Below are positions 20,532 through 29,859 of a stretch of 64,000 bases of DNA, in pieces. Under the pieces are notes generated by a model, which saw nothing but the letters and a program-made list of their open reading frames with translations, was not told the origin of the DNA and searched no databases. Source of the DNA: an uncultured Planctomycetaceae bacterium (GTDB taxonomy: Bacteria; Planctomycetota; Planctomycetia; Planctomycetales; Planctomycetaceae); the NCBI GenBank assembly GCA_943787265.1, contig CALSLT010000009.1, positions 1-64,000 on the forward strand, in the 5' to 3' direction. The translations under genes were made by a program, and so were the position numbers. Each line of letters opens with the position of its first letter. The stretch's first letter is position 1.

Positions 20532-21662
20532 CTAATTAAGAATTTCAGCCACTTCCTGATCGCTTAACACGTTCATGACGAGCGGCTGGGAGAGGTCTGC
20601 CTGAGACTGTTGCCACGTCGCGACTAAGCCGGCTTTCGTTGAGACAACGTCCACGTAACGGCTGCATCCGGTTCCGTACGGGCTGACAAACTGCGGCAGG
20701 TATTTCGACAGTCGCTCGATGTCGGTGATGTTGCCATTTTGAATGTACGCCACGCCGCCGAGTTCTTCGCACGAGTATCCTCTCGGGCGTTTCACCGCGG
20801 TTGAGTGTTCATCAAGATCGCGTAGAGACTCGCCTCCGTCGTAGAAGAAAAGGCTCGCATCGACGCCGGCAAACGCTCCGACTTTCGGGACATCCACAAC
20901 GCATGTTCCGCGAGTCATTGCGACGTCCCAGGTTGTTCCGCGAGGGAAGAAGTCGTACTCGGTCTTCCCGAAGTCCGGTGTCGTTGCGACATCGTTCGCA
21001 GTGTCGGTTGACGCTTTCCGGAAACCGGTGTTGGAACTCGACCAACTGAAAGGATGGCTGCAGAACAGCAGGTTCAAGTCGCTGTTGGTTCGCTCGTAGA
21101 GAAACGGGTCTTTGATATGCAGCCAACGAAGGTCCGAACACTCGGCCACTGTTTCCAGAGGTGACTGCTTTAAACCTCCAAGCGTGTCGGCGGCTAGCCG
21201 TTCGATTGTCCAGACGCCCGTGCCTGGTTTAAGAAATCCTTCATAGCCTTCCGGGTAGCCCACGCTGTCCTTTTCCGTCGAAACGTAAAGTTCGTAGCCG
21301 TTTGTCGTGCGGCGTAACGCGCTGCCTTCGATCGAAAGAACTGATCGATCTCCGATGTTGAGTTCCGCCTTCGAGAAACTAAGCGACTTCTCCCAGCTCT
21401 CTCCGCCGTCCTTCGAGGTGAAGACGGCCAGCTCCAGGCCTCGTTGTCCCGCGGCAACACCCGTCCGTGAGTCACCGCGATTTCGATAGCGCCCGACGAC
21501 GTGCAGGTCGCCGTTTGAGTCTTCAATCGTGTTGCCGCCTCCGAACCAGAATCCGGTCGATGCCTGCTGAGCAGGTACAATCGTGCGTGCTTGTTCCTGG
21601 TTGATCAGGGCGTCGGCAAGATTCGAGAGTCGTTCTTCCAGTGCTGTCGGCAAAGCGGCCAT
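20532..21662 (-). CDS. Asp-box (sialidase-fold) beta-propeller protein, function unknown
   Basis: A 376-residue protein. The start at 21662 is chosen because AAGGA lies 10 nt upstream; the frame is open to 21791. It contains an Asp-box, SKDGGESW (S-x-D-x-G-x-x-W), and repeated short strands with glycosidase-type five-bladed propeller spacing (GNTIEDSNGDLHVVGRYR, FLYERTNSDLNLLF, SLFFYDGGESL). No signal peptide is seen, so it would be cytoplasmic. Relatives include sialidases and family 32/43-like glycosidases, but catalytic residues cannot be assigned. A carbohydrate-binding or hydrolysing role is an inference. Confidence 0.6.
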   Translation of the reverse strand: MAALPTALEERLSNLADALINQEQARTIVPAQQASTGFWFGGGNTIEDSNGDLHVVGRYRNRGDSRTGVAAGQRGLELAVFTSKDGGESWEKSLSFSKAELNIGDRSVLSIEGSALRRTTNGYELYVSTEKDSVGYPEGYEGFLKPGTGVWTIERLAADTLGGLKQSPLETVAECSDLRWLHIKDPFLYERTNSDLNLLFCSHPFSWSSSNTGFRKASTDTANDVATTPDFGKTEYDFFPRGTTWDVAMTRGTCVVDVPKVGAFAGVDASLFFYDGGESLRDLDEHSTAVKRPRGYSCEELGGVAYIQNGNITDIERLSKYLPQFVSPYGTGCSRYVDVVSTKAGLVATWQQSQADLSQPLVMNVLSDQEVAEILN

Positions 21663-22040
21663 GTGAGGATTGTCCTTGCGGTATGTCTTGGTTTTCGGCT
21701 TCGTAGAATCGTGACGTGAATCGCTCGTCAGTTTTGAGAGCTGCCGAATTCGAGCGGTTTTAGCTCGTCCAGAGTGCAGAATGTGCGACAACAGTATCAG
21801 ATGTACCCCGTTCCGGTTATGACGGACGTGGTTGCCTCAACTCTATTTTGCGTGCCTTACGCTTCTTTACGGGCTGACGGAGCACTCGTATCATGCCGGT
21901 TTGACCGGAAGCGTCAATTCGTCACATCTGGCGAATTTCGGCCGTCGTTGACCAGCGGCGGCAAGGTAACTGCAAGGGCTCTGGAGATACAGATATTCGA
22001 GTAGTTGCGATTTAAGCGGGCACAAACATGCGGGCAAAAC
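21663..22040. other. Intergenic region between divergent genes
   Basis: A 378-bp gap between the propeller gene and the repeat-protein gene, apart from the propeller's ribosome site. It should contain two divergent promoters; I recognise no repeat, RNA or small gene. Confidence 0.45.
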
Positions 22041-23045
22041 ATGTCAAAACGACGAACGAGGGCTGCTAAAGGAGCGGGAAAACGATCTGCAGATCCACTG
22101 ACCAGAAAAGTTGCCAATCGAGAAGCCGTGTGGCTGGAAGGGCCGGTCCCTACGGGCTACTGGTTGTCGGCCGACAATCGGCGTCAGTACCTGATCTGGC
22201 TCGGGCAGCGGCTTGGATATCGGAAACTCGACGACTTCTATCAGATTAAAACGGGCGACTTCAAAGCGAATCGAGGCAGCGGTGCGCTGCTGCGTTGCTG
22301 GGGGAGTTCTGCCGTCGCCGCGGTGATGGAGACGTTCCCCGATCACGACTGGCAGGAATGGTTGTTCGTGTCGTGCCCTCGATCGTTCTGGGCCGATCCA
22401 AAGAACCATCGTCGTTACATGAAGTGGCTCGCCGAGCAGTGCGGGGTCAACGAGCCAGACGACTGGTACGGCATCACGAATCGCGACTTTCGCACTCACA
22501 AAGGGGGAGCGTTTCTCCTTTATTATGACAGCACGATTTCAGAAGCGGTGAAGGCCTACCTTCCGAAACGAAAGTGGAACGAGTGGCAATTCGGAAAGAC
22601 GCCCAAGAATTTCTGGGACGATCGAGCTAACAGACTTCGTTACATGAAGTGGCTGGGCAAACGGCTGGGGTGTAAGAAACCCGATGACTGGTACGGGGTG
22701 ACTCGCAAAGATTTCGAGCAGAACTTCGGCAACCAGTTGATGAAACATTACAATGGCTCGCCGCTGGCTGCCGCGATGGACTGCTTTTCGAATCACAACT
22801 GGCTCGAATGGAAGTTCGCTCGCGTCCCGGTTGGATTCTGGAAGAAAAAGAAAAACCGAGAGCGGTATCTCGACTGGTTGGAAACGAAGCTGAAGATTCG
22901 CAAACCCGAAGATTGGAACAAAGTCCGCCGTGCGGACTTGAAAGACAACTTCGGAGGCGGTCTGCTGGCGATGTATCGTTCAGTCGAAACGCTGCTGAAG
23001 AAATCAGGTCGCACGAAAGCAATCAAGAGTGGCACCCGTCGTTGA
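22041..23045 (+). CDS. Protein of four tandem ~75-residue W/Y-rich repeats, unknown function
   Basis: A 334-residue basic protein (ATG at 22041; a TTG at 22005 is a weaker alternative). After about 39 basic residues it consists of four tandem repeats starting near residues 40, 116, 191 and 266. Each unit follows the pattern FW-x4-NR-x2-Y-MKWL, then PDDWYG(I/V)T-x2-DF, a G-x2-LL-x2-Y segment and W-x-EW-x-F. The last unit is cut short at its C-terminal end. No signal peptide, membrane segment or known catalytic motif is visible. The rigid aromatic spacing suggests a repeat scaffold, perhaps nucleic-acid or protein binding because of the strong positive charge. It overlaps the pabB start by 17 nt, so the genes are probably co-transcribed. 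I do not recognise the family. Confidence 0.8.
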   Translation: MSKRRTRAAKGAGKRSADPLTRKVANREAVWLEGPVPTGYWLSADNRRQYLIWLGQRLGYRKLDDFYQIKTGDFKANRGSGALLRCWGSSAVAAVMETFPDHDWQEWLFVSCPRSFWADPKNHRRYMKWLAEQCGVNEPDDWYGITNRDFRTHKGGAFLLYYDSTISEAVKAYLPKRKWNEWQFGKTPKNFWDDRANRLRYMKWLGKRLGCKKPDDWYGVTRKDFEQNFGNQLMKHYNGSPLAAAMDCFSNHNWLEWKFARVPVGFWKKKKNRERYLDWLETKLKIRKPEDWNKVRRADLKDNFGGGLLAMYRSVETLLKKSGRTKAIKSGTRR

Positions 23046-24549
23046 AGAATTGAAAGTCGTTCCATCACCAGCAGACGCGTTACGAGCGTTTGCTGGCTGT
23101 GACTGCTTGATCCTCTTCGACAGTGCTTTGCAACGAGACCGACTGGGACAGTATTCGTTCCTTGCTGCCGACCCGATCGCTACCTTTGAAGTCGAACACG
23201 TGGTGTTGGGCAAAGACCCTTTCGAGTCGGTCCGTGATTCCGTTTCTCAACTCAATGATCATTTCAATCTGAACCGCTTATCAGATCTGCCGCCGTTTCA
23301 AGGCGGCGTCGCGGGCGTACTTTCGTACGAGCTCGGTGGTTGCTGGGAACGCATTCCGCGATCTGGCAAAGATGAATTCGAATTGCCAGACGCGTGGTTC
23401 GGAATTTACGACTGGGTTATCGCCTGGGATCACCAGCAGAAACGAGCTTGGATTGTTTCGCATGGCTTGCCGAAACTTGATGCTCAGATTTCAGAGAGGC
23501 ATCAAGTCTCAATCAGCAATGCCGACTTGAGCAGTTGCCACGACCGGGCGGCTGTGAGAATCCAGGATGTGCAGGCAAAACTGTCCTTGATTCAGTCGGA
23601 GCAACCAATCGATGGGGCCTGCGACGCTTCGAATGACGTTCCGGAGTCTGAGCTTGCGCCGCAGCATCGACTTTCAGAGTGGGATGGTGTGACGTCTGAC
23701 TTTTCTCGTGATGAGTATCTGGCCGCAGTTGAGCGAGTCATCGAGTACATCCACGCGGGAGACATCTTTCAGGCCAATCTTTCTCAGCGGCTACTCGCTC
23801 GTTGTAACGTGGCTCCGACCGAGCTCTACGCCACGCTGAGAAACTGCAACCCTGCACCGTTTGCAGGATTCCTTGCTCACGATGATTGGGCGATTGTTTC
23901 GGCGTCTCCGGAACGGTTTGTCCGAGTCGAAAACGGCGTGGTGGAAACTCGCCCCATCAAAGGAACACGGCAGCGCCGAGCCGCACCGGAAGCCGACCTC
24001 TTCACTCGCGACGAATTACGACAGAGCGAAAAAGACGTCGCCGAGAACGTGATGATTGTTGACCTGCTTCGGAACGATCTGTCTCGGGTGTGTGAGCCTG
24101 GTTCGATTTCCGTGCCGGAACTCTGCGTTGTCGAGACCTATGAAACGGTCCAGCACCTGGTGTCGGAAATTCGCGGAACATTGAAACAGGGCAGAGAGCA
24201 AGGCGAAGAGGCATCGGATATCTGGTCGTTGCTGGCCGCTTCGTTTCCCGGCGGGTCAATCACCGGTGCTCCGAAAGTGCGAGCGATGGAGATTATCGCC
24301 GAGCTTGAGCCGACCGCCCGCGGTCCCTACTGCGGAAGTCTGTTTTACTCCGGGTTTGACGGCACCTTCGACAGCAGTATTCTCATTCGTTCGTTCGTGT
24401 GTCGGCGAGGTTGGGTGCAGTGTCGTGTCGGTGGCGGAATCGTTGCTCAGTCTGATCCCGCGGCGGAATACGAAGAAACATTGCACAAGGCAGAAGGAAT
24501 GTTGCGAGCACTCCACCAGTCCGGTCTTTGTCAGCCTGTTGCGAAATAG
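23029..24549 (+). CDS. pabB: Aminodeoxychorismate synthase component I (PabB-type)
   Basis: A 506-residue chorismate-binding enzyme, GTG start at 23029 overlapping the preceding gene. The N-terminal TrpE/PabB domain leads to the catalytic chorismate domain with HAGDIFQANLSQR, SPERFVRV, the decisive RPIKGTRQRR, the NVMIVDLLRNDLSRVC metal-binding stretch and SFPGGSITGAPKVRAMEII. Lysine in PIKGT, where anthranilate synthase has alanine (PIAGT), identifies aminodeoxychorismate synthase, which makes the 4-aminobenzoate precursor for folate. The glutamine amidotransferase subunit follows 8 nt downstream. Confidence 0.92.
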   Translation: MAPVVEELKVVPSPADALRAFAGCDCLILFDSALQRDRLGQYSFLAADPIATFEVEHVVLGKDPFESVRDSVSQLNDHFNLNRLSDLPPFQGGVAGVLSYELGGCWERIPRSGKDEFELPDAWFGIYDWVIAWDHQQKRAWIVSHGLPKLDAQISERHQVSISNADLSSCHDRAAVRIQDVQAKLSLIQSEQPIDGACDASNDVPESELAPQHRLSEWDGVTSDFSRDEYLAAVERVIEYIHAGDIFQANLSQRLLARCNVAPTELYATLRNCNPAPFAGFLAHDDWAIVSASPERFVRVENGVVETRPIKGTRQRRAAPEADLFTRDELRQSEKDVAENVMIVDLLRNDLSRVCEPGSISVPELCVVETYETVQHLVSEIRGTLKQGREQGEEASDIWSLLAASFPGGSITGAPKVRAMEIIAELEPTARGPYCGSLFYSGFDGTFDSSILIRSFVCRRGWVQCRVGGGIVAQSDPAAEYEETLHKAEGMLRALHQSGLCQPVAK

Positions 24550-24557
24550 ACGGCAAC

Positions 24558-25256
24558 ATGATTCTACTGATCGACAATTATGACAGCTTCGTCTTCAATC
24601 TCGCTCGGTACGTGACCGAGCTTGGCGTTGAAGCCGAAGTCGTCCGCAACGACGCGGTCTCCGTTCAGGACGCGATCGACGCAAAGCCTGAGGCGATCAT
24701 TCTTTCACCCGGCCCGTGCACACCTTCTGAAGCCGGCATTTGCATGGACCTTGCGAGAGAAGTTTCCGGCACAATTCCGCTGCTGGGAGTTTGCCTCGGT
24801 CACCAGGCGATTGCGGCGGCATTCGGGGCGGACATTGTCAGGGCTCCTGAACCGGTTCATGGGCGAACGTCGCTGGTCACTCACGATGGCAAGGGCCTCT
24901 TTCAGGACCTGCCAGATCCGTTGCGAGTTACGCGGTACCACTCGCTAGTGGCCGATGAAACGGCATGGCCGAACGAGCTGGAAGTGACTTCGCGAACCGA
25001 CGATGGACTGGTCATGGCGATCAAGCATCGGCAACACGCGACTTTCGGAGTTCAGTTTCACCCTGAATCCATTCTGACTCAGACGGGGCATGCGTTGATC
25101 AGGAACTTTCTGTTGCTATCAGGAATTGAGGCTTCGGCAGTGCCGGCTGGCGATTCGCTTGGAGTTGCCGGGATCGGGCCGGGAATTGCTCCGAAACTCG
25201 AATCAGAAATCGGCCAGCCGTGGGACCACAATCCGGACAAACCGCTCCACTGGTAA
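24558..25256 (+). CDS. pabA: Glutamine amidotransferase subunit of aminodeoxychorismate/anthranilate synthase
   Basis: A 232-residue class I glutamine amidotransferase supplying ammonia to the adjacent PabB. The start at 24558 is chosen because it gives MILLIDNYDSFVFNLA, the standard N terminus; the frame is open 30 nt further upstream. The catalytic triad is visible: nucleophile Cys in LLGVCLGHQAIA and the His/Glu pair in VQFHPESILT. The oxyanion loop LSPGPCTPSEAG is present. A 40-residue C-terminal extension goes beyond the usual ~190 residues. Such subunits are often shared with anthranilate synthase; since no trpE is here, the PabA role is the simplest reading. Confidence 0.9.
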   Translation: MILLIDNYDSFVFNLARYVTELGVEAEVVRNDAVSVQDAIDAKPEAIILSPGPCTPSEAGICMDLAREVSGTIPLLGVCLGHQAIAAAFGADIVRAPEPVHGRTSLVTHDGKGLFQDLPDPLRVTRYHSLVADETAWPNELEVTSRTDDGLVMAIKHRQHATFGVQFHPESILTQTGHALIRNFLLLSGIEASAVPAGDSLGVAGIGPGIAPKLESEIGQPWDHNPDKPLHW

Positions 25257-25449
25257 ATCTAAATCAGGCAATTCAGCACCGTTAGAATTGCGATTCATTC
25301 GCTGATTGTTGGAGCGAACCAGCGACCGTACAATGCGGATCGTCGTTCGCGAGGAGCGGAGCACCAGACACTGTGTGCCTGCCTCGACGAGGTGACGAAA
25401 TGGAGATTTGCAATGACTGACGTCAAAACAGCAATCTACAGAACACCCA

Positions 25450-26202
25450 ATGTCAGAACTCACCGAAACCACAGTCTGGACTTCGCAAGGCCGAGCATCG
25501 GCGGCGCTTGAGGTCTATCTGTTGGGGACGGTCGATTTTGACGCGGCGATGGCTTTGCAGGAGCGTTTGGTCGACGAGATTGCCGGGCGTTCGGATCGAC
25601 TTGGGGCGTTAATCATTTGCGAGCATCCACCTGTCGTGACGGTCGGTCGTGACGGACGTATCACCGATTTGCCGTTGGATACGCGAGATTTCACAGCACG
25701 CATGATGGAAGTTCGCCGCGTGAACCGCAGCGGCGGAACGCTGGTCCATACTCCCGGTCAGGTTGTTGCGTATCCAATTCTTCCAGTGAACAGGCTTGGC
25801 TGCAGTTTCGCGGAATTTCGAGAACGCTTGCAGAATGCGACCGTCGCAACCGCGGCCGAACGTCGAGTGACCGCGCACGCGACTGAAACTCCTCACGGAA
25901 CGACGTGCCGCTGCGGTCAGTTTTCATGGGTCGGAGCTGCCGTGCGCGACGGCATTTCTCATCACGGCCTGTTCATGAATGTGTCGCCGGTTCTGGATAC
26001 AGTTCGTCTGGTTCGGTCGACTTCTGACCGGATTAAGATTTCATCGTTATCGATGCAGCGGATGGAACCTGTGCCCATGCAGAAGGTTCGCGAAGCATTG
26101 GTACGACACATCGCCGATCAGTTCGGCTACGAAGAAACACACCCCTACACCGGCCATCCGATGCTGAAGCGGACGTGGCGAAAGGTGATGCAGCATGCTT
26201 GA
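25450..26202 (+). CDS. lipB: Octanoyltransferase LipB-like protein with atypical active site
   Basis: A 250-residue member of the LipB family, which transfers octanoate from ACP to lipoyl domains. It has the EHPPVVTVGR segment, the substrate-loop RSGGTLVHTPGQ and the HHGLFMNVS strand. By hand alignment with E. coli LipB, catalytic Lys135 corresponds to Gln (GQFSWVG) and catalytic Cys169 falls in RSTSDR, where Thr or Ser stands. Both canonical catalytic residues thus seem to be replaced. Overlap of 8 nt with lipA supports a role in lipoate assembly. It may use another mechanism or be a variant subfamily; degeneration is less likely because the rest is well conserved. Confidence 0.85.
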   Translation: MSELTETTVWTSQGRASAALEVYLLGTVDFDAAMALQERLVDEIAGRSDRLGALIICEHPPVVTVGRDGRITDLPLDTRDFTARMMEVRRVNRSGGTLVHTPGQVVAYPILPVNRLGCSFAEFRERLQNATVATAAERRVTAHATETPHGTTCRCGQFSWVGAAVRDGISHHGLFMNVSPVLDTVRLVRSTSDRIKISSLSMQRMEPVPMQKVREALVRHIADQFGYEETHPYTGHPMLKRTWRKVMQHA

Positions 26203-27160
26203 TGGTCCAGAATTTGATCTTTCATTGCCGGTGGTCTCGGACGCATCTTCGAACGAAGGTCCGATAGCGGACTCGGAAACAGCCGCTCCACGCGAGAAAC
26301 GTCGATTGCCGAAGTGGTTGAAGCGACCGCTCCCGAAACCCGGCATGTACTACACAGACAGTGTCATTCAGGACCTGAAGCTGGAGACCGTCTGCGAAAG
26401 TGCAAAGTGTCCCAACCGGACCGAATGCTGGTCGCAGCAGACCGCCACGTTCATGATCCTGGGCAACGTCTGCACGCGGCCGTGCGGTTTCTGCTCCGTG
26501 CCAAAAGGCAAGACCGAGATTGTCCAGCTCGACGAACCCGATCGAGTCGCAGAGGCTGCCGAACGCCTCGGGTTGAAATACGTCGTCATCACATCCGTCA
26601 CGCGCGACGACATGGCCGATGGTGGAGCCGACCACTTTTACAACTGTGTCCTGGCCGTTCGAGAGCGAACCGGGGCCAAAGTCGAAGTCCTTACTCCGGA
26701 CTTCATGGGCAATCGCGCCGCAATCAGCCGAGTCGTGGAAGCTCGACCGGACGTATTTAATCACAACACAGAAACCGTCCCGCGTCTTTATCATCGAGTT
26801 CGACGAAACGCCGAGTACCAACGGACGCTCGACCTGCTCGCTCAGATCAAAGAAGAAGACCCGGACATGCCCACGAAGAGTGGCATCATGCTCGGCTTGG
26901 GTGAAACAACCGACGAAGTTATGGAAGTCTGTGCGGACCTTCGATCCGTCGGCTGCGACATGATCACGATCGGGCAGTACCTGCAGCCCTCAGGCGTGCA
27001 TCTTCCCGTCGAGCGTTACCTCCCGCCGGAAGAGTTCGACGAGATCGGCGACCGAGTCCGAGCACTTGGGTTCACGATGGTCGCCAGCGGCCCGTTCGTC
27101 CGATCAAGTTATCACGCCGGCGAAATGGCATCAGAGCACGAACACACAACAACTGTGTAG
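26195..27160 (+). CDS. lipA: Lipoyl synthase LipA
   Basis: A 321-residue radical-SAM enzyme inserting two sulfurs into protein-bound octanoate. The auxiliary cluster motif is CESAKCPNRTEC (Cx4Cx5C), the SAM cluster motif is CTRPCGFC (Cx3Cx2C), and the C-terminal cluster-ligand motif is RSSYHAGE. An N-terminal extension of about 35 residues precedes the RLPKWLKRPLP entry. The gene overlaps lipB by 8 nt, so the two are translationally coupled. All ligands for both clusters are present, so it should be active. Confidence 0.96.
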   Translation: MLDGPEFDLSLPVVSDASSNEGPIADSETAAPREKRRLPKWLKRPLPKPGMYYTDSVIQDLKLETVCESAKCPNRTECWSQQTATFMILGNVCTRPCGFCSVPKGKTEIVQLDEPDRVAEAAERLGLKYVVITSVTRDDMADGGADHFYNCVLAVRERTGAKVEVLTPDFMGNRAAISRVVEARPDVFNHNTETVPRLYHRVRRNAEYQRTLDLLAQIKEEDPDMPTKSGIMLGLGETTDEVMEVCADLRSVGCDMITIGQYLQPSGVHLPVERYLPPEEFDEIGDRVRALGFTMVASGPFVRSSYHAGEMASEHEHTTTV

Positions 27161-27412
27161 CTGCGTTCGGGACGGTCGTGGTGTAGGTTGCGATCGGTTT
27201 GACGAAGTTCGCTCGAAGGATTCTTCGACTTGCATTCGGGCATGGGGCTGCATGATGCAGGCTGCCGGCCCACCACAAAATGCCCTGAAATTCGGTCCAG
27301 ATATTCCATCCGGCCCAACCGAACTTTCACCCCGGGCGAGCCTCGGAAAAACGCTGGTCCCCGACTTGTTCGAGCATTCGCCAGCCGATATTCTGCCGCC
27401 TCGCAGTTGCGA

Positions 27413-27499
27413 GCCCAAGTGGCGGAATTGGCAGACGCGCTAGGTTCAGGTCCTAGTGGGATATTATTTCCCGTGGAGGTTCAAGTCCTCTCTTGGGTA
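27413..27499 (+). tRNA. tRNA-Leu (anticodon CAG)
   Basis: An 87-nt class II tRNA. The acceptor arms are GCCCAAG and CTTGGGT (with a G-U end pair), followed by discriminator A. The D arm contains AATTGGCAGAC. The anticodon stem CTAGG/CCTAG encloses TTCAGGT, giving anticodon CAG. The long variable arm (GGGATATTATTTCCC) is diagnostic of Leu. The T arm is GGAGG-TTCAAGT-CCTCT. CCA is not encoded. Confidence 0.95.
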
Positions 27500-27520
27500 C
27501 TTTGCCAAACGAACAAGTTG

Positions 27521-27564
27521 GAACCCTTCGGAATTCATACGAATTTCGAGGGGTTCTTTCTTTT
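27521..27564 (+). terminator. Rho-independent terminator of tRNA-Leu
   Basis: GAACCC...GAATTC and GAATTTCGAGGGGTTC form a long hairpin around ATAC, followed by TTTCTTTT. It lies 21 nt past the tRNA. Confidence 0.8.
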
Positions 27565-27647
27565 GACGGTTGCCTGTTTGTGCAGGTTTAGGCGAGTACC
27601 TTGTCGGATTTTGTGCTGGCATCAGGGACGCCTTCCGGACGCGAAAC

Positions 27648-28907
27648 TCAGTACTGCCAGTGGACGACGACCTGGACGCCTTCGATGACTTTGGCGTGGC
27701 CGACGAAGTCGTTGCCGTCGACGGTCCATTCGGAGTACTCGGTGAACAGCCGCACGTTTGGAGTTATTTGAGTCACGGCTCCAACGCTCCAGATGTTCTG
27801 TCGTCCGTCGGGATTGGAATCGTGGCTGGCTGAGTAGACGCTGCGATACTTCACCGGGCCGACTGTGTAAGCGGCTTCCGCCGTCATGCTGGTGATGCGG
27901 TTTGACGGGCCGCCTGATGCGAACCGATTCGGAACGGTCGGGCCGTGAATTTGCAGAATCTCACCGCGGAGATTCAGTGGGCCTTTGTAATAGTCAAAGT
28001 CGGTTCCCCAGACTGATCTCGTACCCGTGCTGAAGCCAGCAACATCGCTGTCGATGTTTCCGACCATGCCGGACACACCCCACGCCAGTGTAGAGCCATC
28101 TTCGAGTGTCCACTTTGGAACGACTCGCATGACCGCTGTGTTTTTTTCGTGGATGCCAGCGACGCTTTCTGCGTCGTGGTTGCGAAGGCTGCCGTTCCAT
28201 TCGCCGTCGTGGAAGAAAAACTGAGCGAACGTGTCGATGCTCAGGTCGTCACAGACTTCGTGGGTCTTTTCCCAGGAGATACCGTAGTCCGCGTCCATGA
28301 TGAAGCCGTCGAAGTATGGTGCTGTCCCGATAAATCCGAGATAGCCATCGAGGCCAAACTTATTATTGACTAGTCCGCCTTTGAGCGTTCCGAGATCGTC
28401 GTTCGAGTAGGACGCGTAGCCTTCAAGGAACCAGAAGTTTCGCGAGTAGAACGTTCGATAAGCGTCGCCATCGCGACCAGCAAAGAACACGAAGCCACCA
28501 ATCTTACTGCCATCTTCCAGCGTGACTGAAGGCTGACCAATCACGTAGTAAGCGTACGTGCCTCGGAAGCCCGCAGAGCCGTATCCACCATTGCCGACTC
28601 CGCCCGTGTCGATGTTCCACCAGTGCCAGCCGCCGACGTTGACTGGAAAGTCGAACCAGTCCTTCGGAGCCAGAGCCTTCTTCATCAGACCGTCAATTGG
28701 ATTGTCAGCCGGCAGGACGGACTTCGCTTCGGAATCAAAGCGGAACCACGCTTCCGATGCACACGTTGAGTCGGACTTACAACCAACCGCTGCGGCGCAA
28801 CTTTCGGCGAGCGAACAGTCGCCTGCTCGCTGCGAAGTCTCAGAGTTTGGGCAGCAGTCGGCTTCGTAATACGCCTCAGCCACGACTGGAGTGACTGTGG
28901 GCTTCCT
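27648..28907 (-). pseudogene. Porin-like outer-membrane beta-barrel, C-terminal part (disrupted gene)
   Basis: The main part of a disrupted outer-membrane protein, about 418 codons. It starts with a cysteine-containing polar stretch (PTVTPVVAEAYYEADC), followed by WFDFPVNVGGWHWWN and many alternating hydrophobic strands of 8-12 residues with glycine and aromatic girdles, ending in VQVVVHWQY, the aromatic end of a barrel. Its signal peptide lies at 29745-29859 beyond an inserted IS256 fragment, and in the porin frame a stop (TGA) occurs just inside the fragment. The two parts are in different reading frames (offset 1). The gene is therefore inactive as written. Confidence 0.75.
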
Positions 28908-29745
28908 GAAAATTCGGTCAACCAGCGAGTCGGATGACTGTTGAACGGCGGAGCCTGCCAGATGTCGTGCAGCAGACGTTTGGCTTGAGGCTGAAGACTC
29001 TTCGGAAGTTTGTTCAGAACGTTCGCTGTTTTGTGAACGGTACAGCGTTGCTCTCGCGTGGTTGGGAAAATTTGCCTGAGAGCCTTCCAGAAGCCCAGAG
29101 CCCCGTCGCCGATGGCCAGTTCCGGAGCCTGTTCAAGGCCACGTGACTTCAGATTCAACAGGACTTCTTTCCAGGAGAGTTCGCTCTCGCGGACGCCATC
29201 AACAACCGCAATAAGTTCCTTCGTGCCGTCGGCAGTGGCCCCCATCAGGACGAGTAAACATTGCCTGTCATTTTCGAGACGGACGTTGCAGTAGATGCCG
29301 TCGGCCCACAGATAAACGTAGCGTTTCCCCGCCAGAGATCGTTTCGACCATTCGGCGTATTCGTCTTCCCAGACAGACTTCAGCCGCGTAATCGTGGAAG
29401 CCGACAAGCCCTTCGCATCAGTTCCAAGTAAAGACTGCAGAGCTTCCGGAAAATCGTTGGTGCTGATTCCTTTGAGATACAGCCAAGGAATCAACTCTTC
29501 CATCGACTTCGTTTTGCGGAGGTACTTCGGCAGAACTGCTGGCGTGAAGAATTCCCTTTGCTCAGGCGAACGTTTATCACGAACGCGAGGCTGTTTTACC
29601 GGGACGGTTCCCACACCTGTCATGATCTCACGTTCGGGTAGAAACCCATTGCGAACCACCAGCCGATGCCCACCATCATCGAGCAGCCCCGCCCGCTCGG
29701 CAACATAGCTGGCAACTTCCTGTTCAATGGCCGCAGCCAGCATCT
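28908..29745 (-). mobile_element. IS256-type transposase fragment inserted in a porin gene
   Basis: About 840 bp of an IS256-family element with no recognisable terminal inverted repeats. Limits are approximate: they are set where the porin frames lose similarity. Both transposase ends are missing, so it cannot move by itself. Confidence 0.75.
28915..29743 (-). pseudogene. Truncated IS256-family (mutator-type) transposase
   Basis: About 275 codons of a DDE transposase. Present are HRLVVRNGFLPEREI (zinc-finger/N-terminal domain), the GISTNDFPEAL stretch, the first catalytic Asp (YLWADGIY), the second (AIGDGALGFWKAL) and the HKTANVLNKLPKS stretch. The N-terminal ~50 residues and the C-terminal region with the third catalytic acidic residue are missing. 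The open frame runs on out of the element into the antisense-phase porin sequence, so the last ~75 residues of the long frame are not transposase. Confidence 0.8.
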
Positions 29746-29859
29746 TCCGGCGGCTTCCGCTTCCGGGTACACGACAAAACTGGTTGGCTCATCCGCGACA
29801 GCGGCTGAGGTTCCGGCAAGTGTGACGGCGGATGAAAGAAGCGTGCGAAAGTTGAGCAT
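29745..29859 (-). pseudogene. Porin gene, N-terminal fragment with signal peptide
   Basis: Start and signal peptide of the disrupted porin: MLNFRTLLSSAVTLAG, cleavage near AVADEP, then FVVYPEAEAAG, where the transposase fragment begins. GGAG lies about 8 nt upstream of the ATG, so translation would still begin here and run into the insertion. Confidence 0.7.

Noticed and set aside
27066..27443. Open frame between lipA and the tRNA, running into tRNA-Leu
   Set aside because: Overlaps the lipA end in another frame and the tRNA; no similarity.
28900..29758. Target-site duplication (GGAAG or GGAAGCC) around the IS256 fragment
   Set aside because: Lengths are not those of IS256 (8-9 bp) and removing the segment between them does not restore the porin frame.
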